DNA from: Rhizobium sp. LC145
Lineage (GTDB): Bacteria; Pseudomonadota; Alphaproteobacteria; Rhizobiales; Rhizobiaceae
DNA length: 64,000 bases
NCBI RefSeq assembly: GCF_001005825.1
Contig: NZ_LBHV01000007.1
Coordinates: forward strand, 124,001-188,000
Direction: 5' to 3'
Under the pieces are notes generated by a model. The model worked only from the letters and a program-made list of their open reading frames with translations, made no database searches and was not told where the DNA came from. Below, piece by piece: positions 39,994-48,047 of the stretch (position 1 is its first letter; every line of letters begins with the position of its first letter). Both the position numbers and the translations under genes were made by a program.

Positions 39994-40099
39994 CTTATCC
40001 TCTGTCGTTTGCAAAGCTTGGCGTTCGATTGCCTCGCAGGGACATGAACCGATGTCGGCAATCCTGGCTGCCATGCGAGTTGCAGGACAGATATCCATT

Positions 40100-40143
40100 G
40101 TATATCTAGGATCAAGAATGCACTTCCAGGTGCGTAGATATAC
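40100..40143. promoter_or_regulatory. Inverted repeat between the Tat hydrolase and HxlR genes
   Basis: GTATATCTA (40100-40108) and TAGATATAC (40135-40143) are perfect inverted 9-mers, centres 35 bp apart; an inner GCAC-N6-GTGC lies at 40120-40133. It ends 14 bp before the HxlR start, a good place for an operator serving both genes. Confidence 0.55.
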
Positions 40144-40157
40144 GGAAGGTTACCGGG

Positions 40158-40532
40158 ATGACGGACCAGGTTGATGCGGTGTTCTTTGCAGACTGCGCCG
40201 CGCGTTCTTTCTTCGATCAGGTCGCCAACAAATGGTCGGTGATGATCCTCACCGTCCTTGCCGAGAGGCCGACGCGCTTCAATGAGTTCAGGCGGAGGTT
40301 GGAAGGGGTGACGCACAAGGCGCTCACGCAGGCCCTGCGGCGTCTGGAGCGCAACGGGCTGATCGACCGGAAAGTATTCCCCACTTCGCCGGTCGCGGTC
40401 GAATACTCGATCACCGAACTCGGGCGCACCCTGCAAGTCCCGCTCGGAGCGGCGTATGACTGGGCGATCGGCCATCTGCACGAGATCGAGCAGGCGCAGC
40501 AGGCCTATGACAATAAAAAGCCGGCCCGGTGA
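40158..40532 (+). CDS. HxlR-family transcriptional regulator
   Basis: A 124-residue winged-helix regulator: C-x-A-R-S-F-F-D-Q-V-A-N-K-W-S-V-M-I-L-T-V-L, then RFNEFRRRLEGVTHKALTQALRRLERNGLIDRKVFPTSPVAVEYSITELGRTL, the HxlR/YodB signature. A cysteine at C13 near the N-terminus is where redox- or quinone-sensing HxlR proteins carry their sensor thiol. It probably controls the divergent hydrolase. Confidence 0.9.
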   Translation: MTDQVDAVFFADCAARSFFDQVANKWSVMILTVLAERPTRFNEFRRRLEGVTHKALTQALRRLERNGLIDRKVFPTSPVAVEYSITELGRTLQVPLGAAYDWAIGHLHEIEQAQQAYDNKKPAR

Positions 40533-40643
40533 ACCACACAGTGGAAGGAGTAACCAACCGTTGCACTTGCCGTTGCCGCTTTTCCCGACGCACCCTATAA
40601 CTAACATCCTGTGAGGGCACGCGGCCAGGGAGCGCATAGTTGC

Positions 40644-42182
40644 ATGGACGAAACGGGTAAACTCTTCATCGGCGGCAGCCGCAATCCGGACGATTCGCTC
40701 AACAAGGCCGAATATCTGGATTTGAAGTTCGGCAACCGGCACGGCCTCATCACCGGCGCCACCGGCACCGGCAAGACCGTGACGCTGCAGATCCTGGCGG
40801 AAGGCTTTTCGAAAGCCGGGGTGCCCGTCTTCGCCGCGGACATCAAGGGCGATCTCTCCGGCGTCGCCGCCAAGGGCGAGCCCAAGGATTTCCTCGCCAA
40901 GCGCGCCGAGCAGATCGGCTTTGCCGATTACGATTTCGAACAGTTTCCGGTGATCTTCTGGGATCTCTTCGGCGAGAAGGGCCACCGGGTGCGCACCACC
41001 ATCGCGGAGATGGGCCCTCTCCTGCTCTCACGGCTGATGGATGCCTCCGAGCCTCAGGAAGGCGTCATCAACATCGCCTTCAAGATTGCCGATCAGGCGG
41101 GAATGCCGCTTCTCGACTTCAAGGATTTCACCTCCCTCCTCAACTACATGGCGGAAAACGCCAGCGCGCTTTCCAGCCAGTTCGGGCAGATTTCCAAGGC
41201 CTCCGTCGCCTCGATCCAGCGGTCGCTGCTGGTGCTGGAACAGCAGGGTGCCACGCATTTCTTCGGCGAGCCGGCGCTGAAGATCAGCGATATCATGCGC
41301 ACCCATACCAATGGCTATGGGCAGATCTCGGTGCTTGCCGCCGACAAGCTGATGATGAACCCACGGCTCTACGCGACCTTCCTGCTCTGGCTGCTTTCCG
41401 AACTCTTCGAGGAACTGCCGGAAGTCGGCGATCCGGAAAAGCCGAAGCTCGTCTTCTTCTTCGACGAGGCGCATCTGCTCTTCAACGACGCGCCGAAAGT
41501 GCTCACCGAGCGTGTCGAACAGGTCGTCCGCCTCATCCGCTCCAAGGGGGTGGGCGTCTATTTCGTGACGCAGAACCCGCTCGACGTACCGGAAACCGTT
41601 CTTGCCCAGCTCGGCAACCGAATACAGCATGCGCTGCGCGCCTATACGCCGCGCGAGCAGAAGGCGGTGAAGACGGCGGCCGATACCTTCCGTCCCAACC
41701 CCGCCTTCGATTGCGCCACCGCGATCACCAATCTCGGCACCGGCGAGGCGCTGGTCTCGACGCTGGAAGGCAAGGGCGCCCCCTCCATGGTGGAGCGCAC
41801 TCTCATCCGGCCGCCTTCGAGCCGCATCGGGCCGCTTACCGATCAGGAGCGTCAGGCCGTGATGGACCGGAGCCCCGTGCTCGGCCTCTATGACGAGGAC
41901 GTGGATCGGGAATCCGCCTTCGAAATGCTGGCTGCCAAAGCCAAGCAGGCAGCGGATGCGGCAGCCGCCAAGGAGGCGGAGGAGGCCCAGACCGCATCGG
42001 CGGGTTCCGGCTGGACGCTGCCGGGCTTCGGCGGCGGCGCGGACGAGCGCCCCACCCGCGGCCGCGCCGGCTCCCAGCGCCAGACGGTGGTGGAAGCAGC
42101 GATGAAGTCCGTCGCCCGCACCGTCGCCACCCAGGTCGGCCGGGCGATCGTGCGCGGCATCCTCGGCAGCTTCAAGCGGTAA
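40644..42182 (+). CDS. HerA-like P-loop ATPase (DUF853)
   Basis: A 512-residue ATPase of the HerA/FtsK superfamily, DUF853 group. Walker A GATGTGKT lies at 38-45, Walker B LVFFFDEAHLLF near residue 280, and FVTQNPLDVPETVLAQLGNRIQHALRAYTPREQKAV follows as sensor region. The C-terminal 70 residues are Ala/Glu-rich then basic and probably flexible. A DNA-translocating or remodelling motor is likely, but no nuclease partner (NurA) is adjacent. ATG at 40644 (AGGGAG upstream) is chosen over a GTG at 40611. Confidence 0.88.
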   Translation: MDETGKLFIGGSRNPDDSLNKAEYLDLKFGNRHGLITGATGTGKTVTLQILAEGFSKAGVPVFAADIKGDLSGVAAKGEPKDFLAKRAEQIGFADYDFEQFPVIFWDLFGEKGHRVRTTIAEMGPLLLSRLMDASEPQEGVINIAFKIADQAGMPLLDFKDFTSLLNYMAENASALSSQFGQISKASVASIQRSLLVLEQQGATHFFGEPALKISDIMRTHTNGYGQISVLAADKLMMNPRLYATFLLWLLSELFEELPEVGDPEKPKLVFFFDEAHLLFNDAPKVLTERVEQVVRLIRSKGVGVYFVTQNPLDVPETVLAQLGNRIQHALRAYTPREQKAVKTAADTFRPNPAFDCATAITNLGTGEALVSTLEGKGAPSMVERTLIRPPSSRIGPLTDQERQAVMDRSPVLGLYDEDVDRESAFEMLAAKAKQAADAAAAKEAEEAQTASAGSGWTLPGFGGGADERPTRGRAGSQRQTVVEAAMKSVARTVATQVGRAIVRGILGSFKR

Positions 42183-42191
42183 GGCCTAGGC

Positions 42192-42938
42192 CTAAAACCA
42201 CGGCCGCAGGGCAAGCTCGCCGCCGAGCAGGACGAGGCAGACCAGAAAGCCGCGCCGGAAGGCGGCGGGGCTGATGCGATTTCGCAGCGCCTGCCCCGCC
42301 CACATGCCGGCAAGCGCCGGCAGGATCGCCAGTGACGAAAGCAGGAGATTGCCGAAATCTAGGGCGCCGTGCCAGGCGAGGCCGGCAAACAGCGCCATGG
42401 TCGAGACGGTGAAGGAGAGGCCGAGCGCCTGCACGAGATCGTCGCGGCCAAGGTTCAATGCCTGAAGATAGGGCACGGCCGGGATGACGAAAACGCCGGT
42501 TGCGCCCGTAATGACGCCGGTCACCAGACCGATCAGGGGCGACAACCATCTTTCGGCCTGCGGGGGCACGAAGGGCTGCTTTCCGAAAAGCGAATAAAGG
42601 GCATAGGCGACCAGGACGAGGCCAAGGGCAGCCACGGATAGAGGGCTTCCCGCGGTCAGCAGAAATGCGCCCGGCACGGTGCCGGCGACGATCATCGCCA
42701 TCATCGGCCAGAGCCTTCTTGCGAGCGCCATGAAGCTCGGCCCGGTCGACAACTGCCATATGTTGGTGACGGCGGAAGGCACGAGCAGCAGCCCCGCCGC
42801 CGCGACGGGAGAGATGAGCGCGCCCAGCACCCCCATCGCGACCGTCGGCAGCCCCATTCCGGTGACGCCCTTGACCAGGCCTGCGATGATGAATGTGCCG
42901 GCAACGGCGGCGAGAAAGGGAAGGGAAAGCTCCGTCAT
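42192..42938 (-). CDS. TSUP-family permease (TauE/SafE)
   Basis: A 248-residue, about eight-span permease with the two-fold repeat: GTFIIAGLVKGVTGMGLPTVAMGVLGA and SPLIGLVTGVITGATGVFVIPAVPYLQALNLGRDDLVQALGLSFTVST. It would export sulfite or organosulfonates, or import organic acids. It is not closely similar to the TSUP gene at 24.9 kb. Ends 9 bp from the convergent ATPase gene. Confidence 0.87.
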   Translation of the reverse strand: MTELSLPFLAAVAGTFIIAGLVKGVTGMGLPTVAMGVLGALISPVAAAGLLLVPSAVTNIWQLSTGPSFMALARRLWPMMAMIVAGTVPGAFLLTAGSPLSVAALGLVLVAYALYSLFGKQPFVPPQAERWLSPLIGLVTGVITGATGVFVIPAVPYLQALNLGRDDLVQALGLSFTVSTMALFAGLAWHGALDFGNLLLSSLAILPALAGMWAGQALRNRISPAAFRRGFLVCLVLLGGELALRPWF

Positions 42939-43045
42939 GCCGCCTTATCTCACGGCGGCTCGATGCTTCTCAAGGCGCGAAAAGGCCTGATGCTTCGATA
43001 AAGGTCGAAGGATGCACAGCCCTCACGCGCATCTCCGCGTCGCCG

Positions 43046-43447
43046 TCACGGCTCGATGAAGCGATCCTCGACCGTCGGGACCGAATGGTGTTCATGCGAG
43101 ATGACCCATTCGCCATCACGTTTCTCCAGGCCCACCGTCAATCTGAAATCCAGCGGGCCGGCAGACGTGCCATCGCAATGGAAAGTGCAGGCGGCGAAGG
43201 CGACATCGTTGCCGGCCACCACCCGCATCGAGGTCGGCCGATAGGTGATCGGCCCTTTCGGATCGGCAAAGAAGAAATCCCAGGTCTTGTCATAGGCTTC
43301 AATGCCTTCGACCGTTTCGGGAAAATCGAACATCAGGAGATCGGACGAGTGGCGGGCAAGGATTTTTACGCGATCACCGCTCATCACTGCATTCGCCCAG
43401 TCTTCGATGATATCCCTGATCCGCTGCTCTTCGCTTTCGGATGCCAT
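43046..43447 (-). CDS. NTF2-like / SnoaL-type protein (YybH family)
   Basis: A 133-residue cone-shaped NTF2-like protein: EEQRIRDIIEDWANAVMSGDRVKILARHSSDLLMFDFPE, VEGIEAYDKTWDFFF, AACTFHCDGTSAGPLDFRLTVGLEKRDGEWVISHEHHSVP. Such proteins bind or isomerise small hydrophobic molecules. AGGAGG before the ATG at 43447 decides the start. Last gene of a same-strand run 45659 to 43046. Confidence 0.85.
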   Translation of the reverse strand: MASESEEQRIRDIIEDWANAVMSGDRVKILARHSSDLLMFDFPETVEGIEAYDKTWDFFFADPKGPITYRPTSMRVVAGNDVAFAACTFHCDGTSAGPLDFRLTVGLEKRDGEWVISHEHHSVPTVEDRFIEP

Positions 43448-43539
43448 GCGAACCTCCTTTGCTCGCGCAGCCACGCTCACCCCGCCACGGTCGCAACCGC
43501 GGCGAGGCTTTGACGACGTCGGGAAGATCAACTCGGCGG

Positions 43540-44355
43540 TTATCGTTTCGCCGCGCTCAGAGCGAAGAAGGCGCCCTGCGGATCGGTGCACTGGACGATC
43601 CAGCCGCCGCTCGGAACCTGCATAGGCCCCATGACGATCTTGCCGCCACCAGCCTTCACCCGCTCGGCCGCAGCATCGATCGCCTCGACCGTGAAGTAAT
43701 AGGCCCAGCAGGCAGGCATGTCGGCCGGCTTGGTCATCATACCGCCGATCATCTGACCGTTATGGGCGAATATCTTGTAAACGCCCATCTCACCGATGTC
43801 GCAGTCCTGATCAAGCGTCCAGCCGAAGACCTTTCCGTAGAAATCGAGAGCTTCGGCACCATCGCCAGCATAGAGTTCATGCCAGCCGACGGCGCCGACA
43901 TCCTCCGGAGCAAGCTCCGGCGGCGGTGGCTGATCCATCGGCAGGGGCTTCATGACGCAGATGACCGCGCCGTGCGGATCGGCAAGCACGGCGAAGCGGC
44001 CGATACCGGGGATATCCTCGGGCGGACGCTGCACCGCGCCGCCGTGTTCGGTGAATTCCCTAGCCGTCTGGTCGACGTCATCGACCGCGACATAGCCGGT
44101 CCAGTTCGGCGGGATCTTGCCTTCCAATTCCGGCGGAAAATTCATCATGCCGCCGATGCCGGGGCAATTTTCGCCCTCCCCCATCTCGAACAGGAAATAG
44201 GGAAAATCGATATCCGGCATATCGACCTGCTTGACCTTCCAGCCGACCACCGAGGAATAGAATTTGCCCGCGGCATCGGTGTCGGGCGTCATCAGTTCGC
44301 ACCAGATGAACTTGCCATGCGTCTTCGAACGTGCTTCCGAAACGGTCTGCAACAT
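43540..44355 (-). CDS. Two-domain VOC (glyoxalase/bleomycin-resistance fold) protein
   Basis: A 271-residue protein with two tandem VOC domains, about residues 14-138 (KFIWCELMTPDTDAAGKFYSSVVGWKV ... GRFAVLADPHGAVICVMKP) and 150-270 (VGWHELYAGDGAEALDFYGKVFGWTLDQ ... GWIVQCTDPQGAFFALSA). The family binds a metal and acts on vicinal oxygens or binds drugs. Some metal ligands (His/Glu) are not evident in both halves. GGAGG before the ATG at 44355. Confidence 0.87.
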   Translation of the reverse strand: MLQTVSEARSKTHGKFIWCELMTPDTDAAGKFYSSVVGWKVKQVDMPDIDFPYFLFEMGEGENCPGIGGMMNFPPELEGKIPPNWTGYVAVDDVDQTAREFTEHGGAVQRPPEDIPGIGRFAVLADPHGAVICVMKPLPMDQPPPPELAPEDVGAVGWHELYAGDGAEALDFYGKVFGWTLDQDCDIGEMGVYKIFAHNGQMIGGMMTKPADMPACWAYYFTVEAIDAAAERVKAGGGKIVMGPMQVPSGGWIVQCTDPQGAFFALSAAKR

Positions 44356-44393
44356 TGCCGTTTCCTCCTTCGATTGTAGTTGAACGCGCTGGT

Positions 44394-44864
44394 TCAGAGC
44401 TTGCGCGTATAGCTCGCTTCCATGAACTGCTTCCAGCTTCCATCCGGCTGTTTGGCGCTGGAATTGAAGGTGCGGTTGTTTCTATCCTGGAAGGTGATCT
44501 GCTCGCGGTAGTCGCCGGTCTTTCCCGGATTTTCCATATCCGGACCGGTGGTATAGAGGCTGAGCGTCTTGCCGTCGGCGGAAAGCTCGCCCTCGTAGAC
44601 CCACAGGTAGTTCATCATCGACCCCAGCCAGGTGCCGACATATTTGCCCTTTTCGGGATCGTAGCCCAGCGTCATGATCGTCGTGGCATCCCCGCCTCCG
44701 GGCATCTGGCCATTGCCTTCGGCCACAAACCAGATGCCGCCCAGGGAGCGGACCACTTCCGTCCACGTCTCATCGCCGCTCATGGTTCCGGAAGTGACAT
44801 TCCATGTCCCGACGAGCTGTTCGAGAAAGCCGTGCTCGGCCTGCGGTTTCGGCATTTCCATCAT
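44394..44864 (-). CDS. DUF1579 family protein
   Basis: A 156-residue soluble protein with the lipocalin-like DUF1579 pattern: HGFLEQLVGTWNVTSGTMSGDETWTEVVRSLGGIWFVAEGNGQMP, then TTIMTLGYDPEKGKYVGTWLGSMMNYLWVYEGELSADGKTLSLYTTGPDM. GGAGG lies upstream of tandem ATGs at 44864/44861. Function unknown; in this block it sits between VOC and DUF899 genes. Confidence 0.85.
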   Translation of the reverse strand: MMEMPKPQAEHGFLEQLVGTWNVTSGTMSGDETWTEVVRSLGGIWFVAEGNGQMPGGGDATTIMTLGYDPEKGKYVGTWLGSMMNYLWVYEGELSADGKTLSLYTTGPDMENPGKTGDYREQITFQDRNNRTFNSSAKQPDGSWKQFMEASYTRKL

Positions 44865-44906
44865 GATTTCCTCCTCCTCTTTATACGGACCCGATCCTGC
44901 GCCCGA

Positions 44907-45659
44907 TCAATGGCAAGATGATGAAGACGCCGCCTCCGGCGCCGGCTCATATTCATCGTGGCGCTTGACGAAATTCATGGTCGAGTCCTCGTTGCGGCCG
45001 AAGGGCGCCCGGTCGAGGATCATCAGCGTGCCGATCACCTCCTCGCCGCCTCGGGCATAGGTCGAATAGGTATGAAAAACCTCTCCGCTCTCGTTCCTGT
45101 AGAAGGCGGAAAGGCCGGGCAGCTCGTCATGCGCATCTTCCGGTGGAATTTCCGTGAAATTGTAGAAGACCTTGTCCTTCGCGAGATCCTCCTTGGTGAA
45201 GGAGACGTGATAATCGAAGTTGAAGTCCGAGCCGTAGGACGAGACCCAGGGAAACTTCCAGCCCATGCGCTTCTTGTAGGCCTCGATCTTTTCGAGCGGC
45301 GCACGGGAAACGGCGATCAGCGTCACGTCGTGATGGTTGAGATGTGGCAGCGTGCCGTCGAAATGGTCGGCCAGGAAGGAGCAGCCGGGGCAGCCCGCCT
45401 CCCATTCCGGACCGAGCATGAAGTGATAGATGAGGAGCTGACTGCGGCCGTCGAACAGCTCGGCAAGCGCCTTCCTCCCCTTCGGCGTGTCGAAGACATA
45501 CTCTTTGTCGACCTTCACCCAGGGTAATGCCCGGCGCTCGGCCCGCACCTTGTCGCGCAGATGGGTCTCTTCCTTCTCGAGCTTCAGGAGATCGCGGCGG
45601 GCCTTCAGCCATTCCTCGCGCGATACGACGGGATTTCTCGGGGATACGGTAGCATCCAT
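44907..45659 (-). CDS. DUF899 family thioredoxin-like protein
   Basis: A 250-residue thioredoxin-fold protein. Family pattern: EEWLKARRDLLKLEKEETHLRDKVRAERRALPWVKVDKEYVF, then HFMLGPEWEAGCPGCSFLADHFDG with the CPGC-type cysteine pair, and the C-terminal LMILDRAPFGRNED. Probably a thiol oxidoreductase. First gene of the block, 51 bp from the divergent MarR gene whose operator lies between. ATG at 45659 has GGAGG upstream. Confidence 0.87.
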   Translation of the reverse strand: MDATVSPRNPVVSREEWLKARRDLLKLEKEETHLRDKVRAERRALPWVKVDKEYVFDTPKGRKALAELFDGRSQLLIYHFMLGPEWEAGCPGCSFLADHFDGTLPHLNHHDVTLIAVSRAPLEKIEAYKKRMGWKFPWVSSYGSDFNFDYHVSFTKEDLAKDKVFYNFTEIPPEDAHDELPGLSAFYRNESGEVFHTYSTYARGGEEVIGTLMILDRAPFGRNEDSTMNFVKRHDEYEPAPEAASSSSCH

Positions 45660-45686
45660 GATTTCTCTCCTCCATTGACATGATAG

Positions 45687-45698
45687 GTTGATATCAAC
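45687..45698. promoter_or_regulatory. MarR operator GTTGATATCAAC
   Basis: A perfect 12-bp palindrome in the 50-bp divergent gap, 12 bp before the MarR start and 28 bp before the DUF899 start; short ATAG/CTAT flanks extend it. It can control both directions. Confidence 0.7.
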
Positions 45699-45709
45699 AT
45701 ACTATCCGC

Positions 45710-46165
45710 ATGCTGTCAAACACTGCCGAAATAGAGCCGATTCCCTTCTCGACCACCCTGCATGTTCGCGACACATGTCTTTGTCTGCACGTGCAGCGAG
45801 CCGCGCGGGCGCTCGCGCGCCGCTTCGACAATGCCATGAAGCCGATCGGGCTGACGAACGGCCAATTCTCGCTGATGATGTCGCTCAACCGCCCCCAGCC
45901 GGCCTCCATGGGATCGGTCGTCAACGTGCTCGCCATGGACCGCACGACGCTGACGGCGGCGCTGAAGGTGCTGGAACGGCGCGGGCTCGTCAAAACCGCC
46001 GTCGACCCTAAGGACCGGCGCGGCAAGCTCCTGAGCCTCACCGATGAAGGCATGGCCCTGCTTTCGGCAGCGCTGCCGATCTGGGTCCGCGTGCATGGGG
46101 AGGTCGACGCGGAACTCGGCGGCGACGTGGAGCGGCTGAGAGAGACGCTGGCTCTCGTTAAATAG
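45710..46165 (+). CDS. MarR-family regulator of the DUF899 block
   Basis: A 151-residue MarR repressor. The winged helix reads GLTNGQFSLMMSLNRPQPASMGSVVNVLAMDRTTLTAALKVLERRGLVKTAVDPKDRRGKLLSLTDEG. Two cysteines close together (DTCLCLHVQRAAR, residues 23 and 25) could be redox sensors, which would suit the thiol-related DUF899 target. Its end overlaps the convergent RES gene by 8 bp. Confidence 0.9.
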   Translation: MLSNTAEIEPIPFSTTLHVRDTCLCLHVQRAARALARRFDNAMKPIGLTNGQFSLMMSLNRPQPASMGSVVNVLAMDRTTLTAALKVLERRGLVKTAVDPKDRRGKLLSLTDEGMALLSAALPIWVRVHGEVDAELGGDVERLRETLALVK

Positions 46166-46913
46166 GCCGCAGTCGCGGATCGGCCTCGAAATCCGCCCGC
46201 GAGAACCCGATCCTCGTCAACGGAAAATCGCGGATCGCCTGCACGCCGGCGCCGGACAGGCGGATGCGCCAGGTCTGCCGCTCCACCGGCTCTCTCGCGG
46301 CAAATGTTTTGGCGGTGAGGAGCGCGATATTCATGCCGCCTTCCGGATCGCGCACCGAACGGTAGAGGATCGCCTCTATGCCCGCCCCGCGCGCCGCATC
46401 CGCCAGCGCCTGGCAGGCGGCGTAATCGGTGCGGTGCTCCCAATGGGCACGATCCCGATCGAATGGCGGAAGGGTGAGATCGATGCCGGCATCCGTCTTC
46501 GCGGGCACGGCGAAGGCGGTATATTCCGCGGCATTGGCGGGAAAGGGCGTGGCGGGCGATTCGGCGAAGAACAGCAGCCGGTAGAAGGCCATTTCGGCGA
46601 TCGCGGTGGTGACGGCCGTGGCCGCATAGAAGACGCCGAGTGTTCGCCCGGCCCGGCGAAAACGCGAGCCGTGCGGATAGGCGGCGCCATAGCGGAAGGG
46701 CGTGGCGAGCAGATAATCCAGCCCCTCGCATTCGGGCGGATAGGAGGGCTTCGTCTCCTCCAGCAGGTTTTCGAGAAGCGCCTGCTCCTCCACCGTATCG
46801 ACGAGCTTCATCGTCGATACCCGGTGCTGCGCCTCCACCAGCCGCCAGAAGCGGCCGGAGATGCGCCGCGCCTCAGACGAGAGCGCGGCGGGCGTCCAGA
46901 TAGGCAAGGACAT
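46158..46913 (-). CDS. RES-domain toxin
   Basis: A 251-residue RES-family toxin; relatives degrade NAD+. The domain reads RFWRLVEAQHRVSTMKLVD, PFRYGAAYPHGSRFRRAGRTLGVFYAATAVTTAIAEMAFYRL, with the Arg-Tyr-Glu active residues. The ATG at 46913 (MSLPIW) overlaps the antitoxin end by 41 bp; a TTG or GTG start cannot be excluded. The frame runs upstream inside the antitoxin gene but is not expected to be coding there. Confidence 0.87.
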   Translation of the reverse strand: MSLPIWTPAALSSEARRISGRFWRLVEAQHRVSTMKLVDTVEEQALLENLLEETKPSYPPECEGLDYLLATPFRYGAAYPHGSRFRRAGRTLGVFYAATAVTTAIAEMAFYRLLFFAESPATPFPANAAEYTAFAVPAKTDAGIDLTLPPFDRDRAHWEHRTDYAACQALADAARGAGIEAILYRSVRDPEGGMNIALLTAKTFAAREPVERQTWRIRLSGAGVQAIRDFPLTRIGFSRADFEADPRLRPI

Positions 46914-47271
46914 CGGTGAGGCCGGAAACGGTGAGGATTCTTTGAGCCGGCACGCCGCCGAGCGCCGAATTTTCGTTGCGCAGCCATTGGCGGGCGACCA
47001 TGTCGTCACCGCCGGTAATGGCATCGAGCGAGCGGAACAGCCGGATGAGCAGGAGCGCCAGCTCGAAAGGCTTCGTGCCCTTCTCCAACTGGTGATCCTG
47101 CCGCTTCATGCGCGAGACGGAAGCTTCCGATACGCCGACCACCGCGCCGAGTATGCGCGCGTTGAGACCCAGCCGTTCAGCTGCGTTCACCGCCGCCTTG
47201 GTCACCACCATCCCTTCCTGAGACGAACCTTCTCGCGTCGGAGGGGGAGCCACTTTCTGCCGCAAAGTCAT
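46873..47271 (-). CDS. Xre/MbcA/ParS-type antitoxin
   Basis: A 132-residue antitoxin: an HTH (VTKAAVNAAERLGLNARILGAVVGVSEASVSRMKRQDHQLEKGTKPFELALLLIRLFRSLDAI) followed by the DUF2384 toxin-binding domain (ARQWLRNENSALGGVPAQRILTVSGLTDVLAYLDARRALV). It blocks the RES active site and represses the pair through the palindrome just upstream. AAAGGA before the ATG at 47271. Confidence 0.9.
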   Translation of the reverse strand: MTLRQKVAPPPTREGSSQEGMVVTKAAVNAAERLGLNARILGAVVGVSEASVSRMKRQDHQLEKGTKPFELALLLIRLFRSLDAITGGDDMVARQWLRNENSALGGVPAQRILTVSGLTDVLAYLDARRALV

Positions 47272-47280
47272 GGCTATTTC

Positions 47281-47294
47281 CTTTCCATGGAAAG
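47281..47294. promoter_or_regulatory. Operator CTTTCCATGGAAAG of the RES/Xre module
   Basis: A perfect 14-bp palindrome 10 bp upstream of the antitoxin start, next to a TATATT -10-like sequence on the minus strand. It overlaps the ribosome site, so it may act at DNA or RNA level. Confidence 0.6.
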
Positions 47295-47349
47295 AATATA
47301 GCACTAAACTTGCGGAAAACAAGGCGCGTGCTCGGGGGCCGATGAGGAA

Positions 47350-47474
47350 CTCCCCACCTCCCCTTGAGGGGGAGGTCGCAGCGAAGCTGCGGGTGGGGTG
47401 AGCACTGTGCTCACGCACGAACGGTCACCCCACCCCGAACCTGCGGTTCGACCCCCCCCCCTCGAGGGAGGGTG
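47350..47474. repeat. Composite palindromic repeat with C10 tract
   Basis: Contains CTCCCCTTGAGGGGGAG, GTGAGCACTGTGCTCAC (perfect core), CACCCCACCCC against GGGTGGGGTG, CCGAACCTGCGGTTCG and a run of ten C (47452-47461). This is the pattern of a rhizobial intergenic repeat, lying between the antitoxin promoter and the end of ohr. Confidence 0.65.
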
Positions 47475-47483
47475 GAAATCCCG

Positions 47484-47906
47484 TCAGGCCACCTTGACCG
47501 GAACTTCTGTCGAGGTGCGCATGGCATGGCTGTAGGGGCAGACGATATGGGCCTTGGCGACGAGGTCTTCCGCCTGGGCCTTGTCGAAGCCGGGAAGATC
47601 GACCAGCAGGGAGACTTCGATGCCGAAGCCGGTGCCGTCGTCGCGCGGGCCAATGCCGACAGTGGCGGTGACCTTGGCGTCATCCGGGATCTTCACCTTC
47701 TCCTTGCCGGCGACGTTCTTCAGTGCGCCCAGGAAGCAAGCCGAATAGCCGGCAGCGAAAAGCTGTTCGGGATTGGTGCCGGTGGCGCCGTCGCCGCCAA
47801 GTTCCTTCGGCACGGTCAGCGTGACATCGAGGACACCGTTTTCGGAAACGGCGCGGCCGGCGCGGCCGCCGGTGGCGGAAGCCTTGGTCGTATAGAGAAT
47901 GGCCAT
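47484..47906 (-). CDS. ohr: Organic hydroperoxide resistance protein Ohr
   Basis: A 140-residue thiol peroxidase that reduces organic and lipid hydroperoxides. Catalytic cysteines C57 (GYSACFLGAL) and C123 (IVCPYSHAMR) are in place, with NPEQLFAAGYSACF and GIEVSLLVDLPG as family marks. AGGAG before the ATG at 47906. Divergent ohrR and overlapping palindromes in the gap give the well-known peroxide-induced switch. Confidence 0.96.
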   Translation of the reverse strand: MAILYTTKASATGGRAGRAVSENGVLDVTLTVPKELGGDGATGTNPEQLFAAGYSACFLGALKNVAGKEKVKIPDDAKVTATVGIGPRDDGTGFGIEVSLLVDLPGFDKAQAEDLVAKAHIVCPYSHAMRTSTEVPVKVA

Positions 47907-47946
47907 CTGGGGACTCCTTCCTGAGAGCGAGGCTAATTTTGTTGTT

Positions 47947-47967
47947 CGCAATTCAATTGCGCGCAAT
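47947..47967. promoter_or_regulatory. OhrR operator (overlapping palindromes)
   Basis: CGCAATT-C-AATTGCG (47947-47961) overlaps ATTGCGCGCAAT (47956-47967); both are perfect. A further TATGCGCATTGTG follows. This AATTGCG-type dyad suits OhrR and lies between ohr and ohrR. Confidence 0.75.
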
Positions 47968-48047
47968 ATAGTTATGCGCATTGTGTTTTGCCGTCAAGCC
48001 TGCGACAATGACGAAATAGAGAGCTTGCCCCTAAAGTCAGGAGCCAC

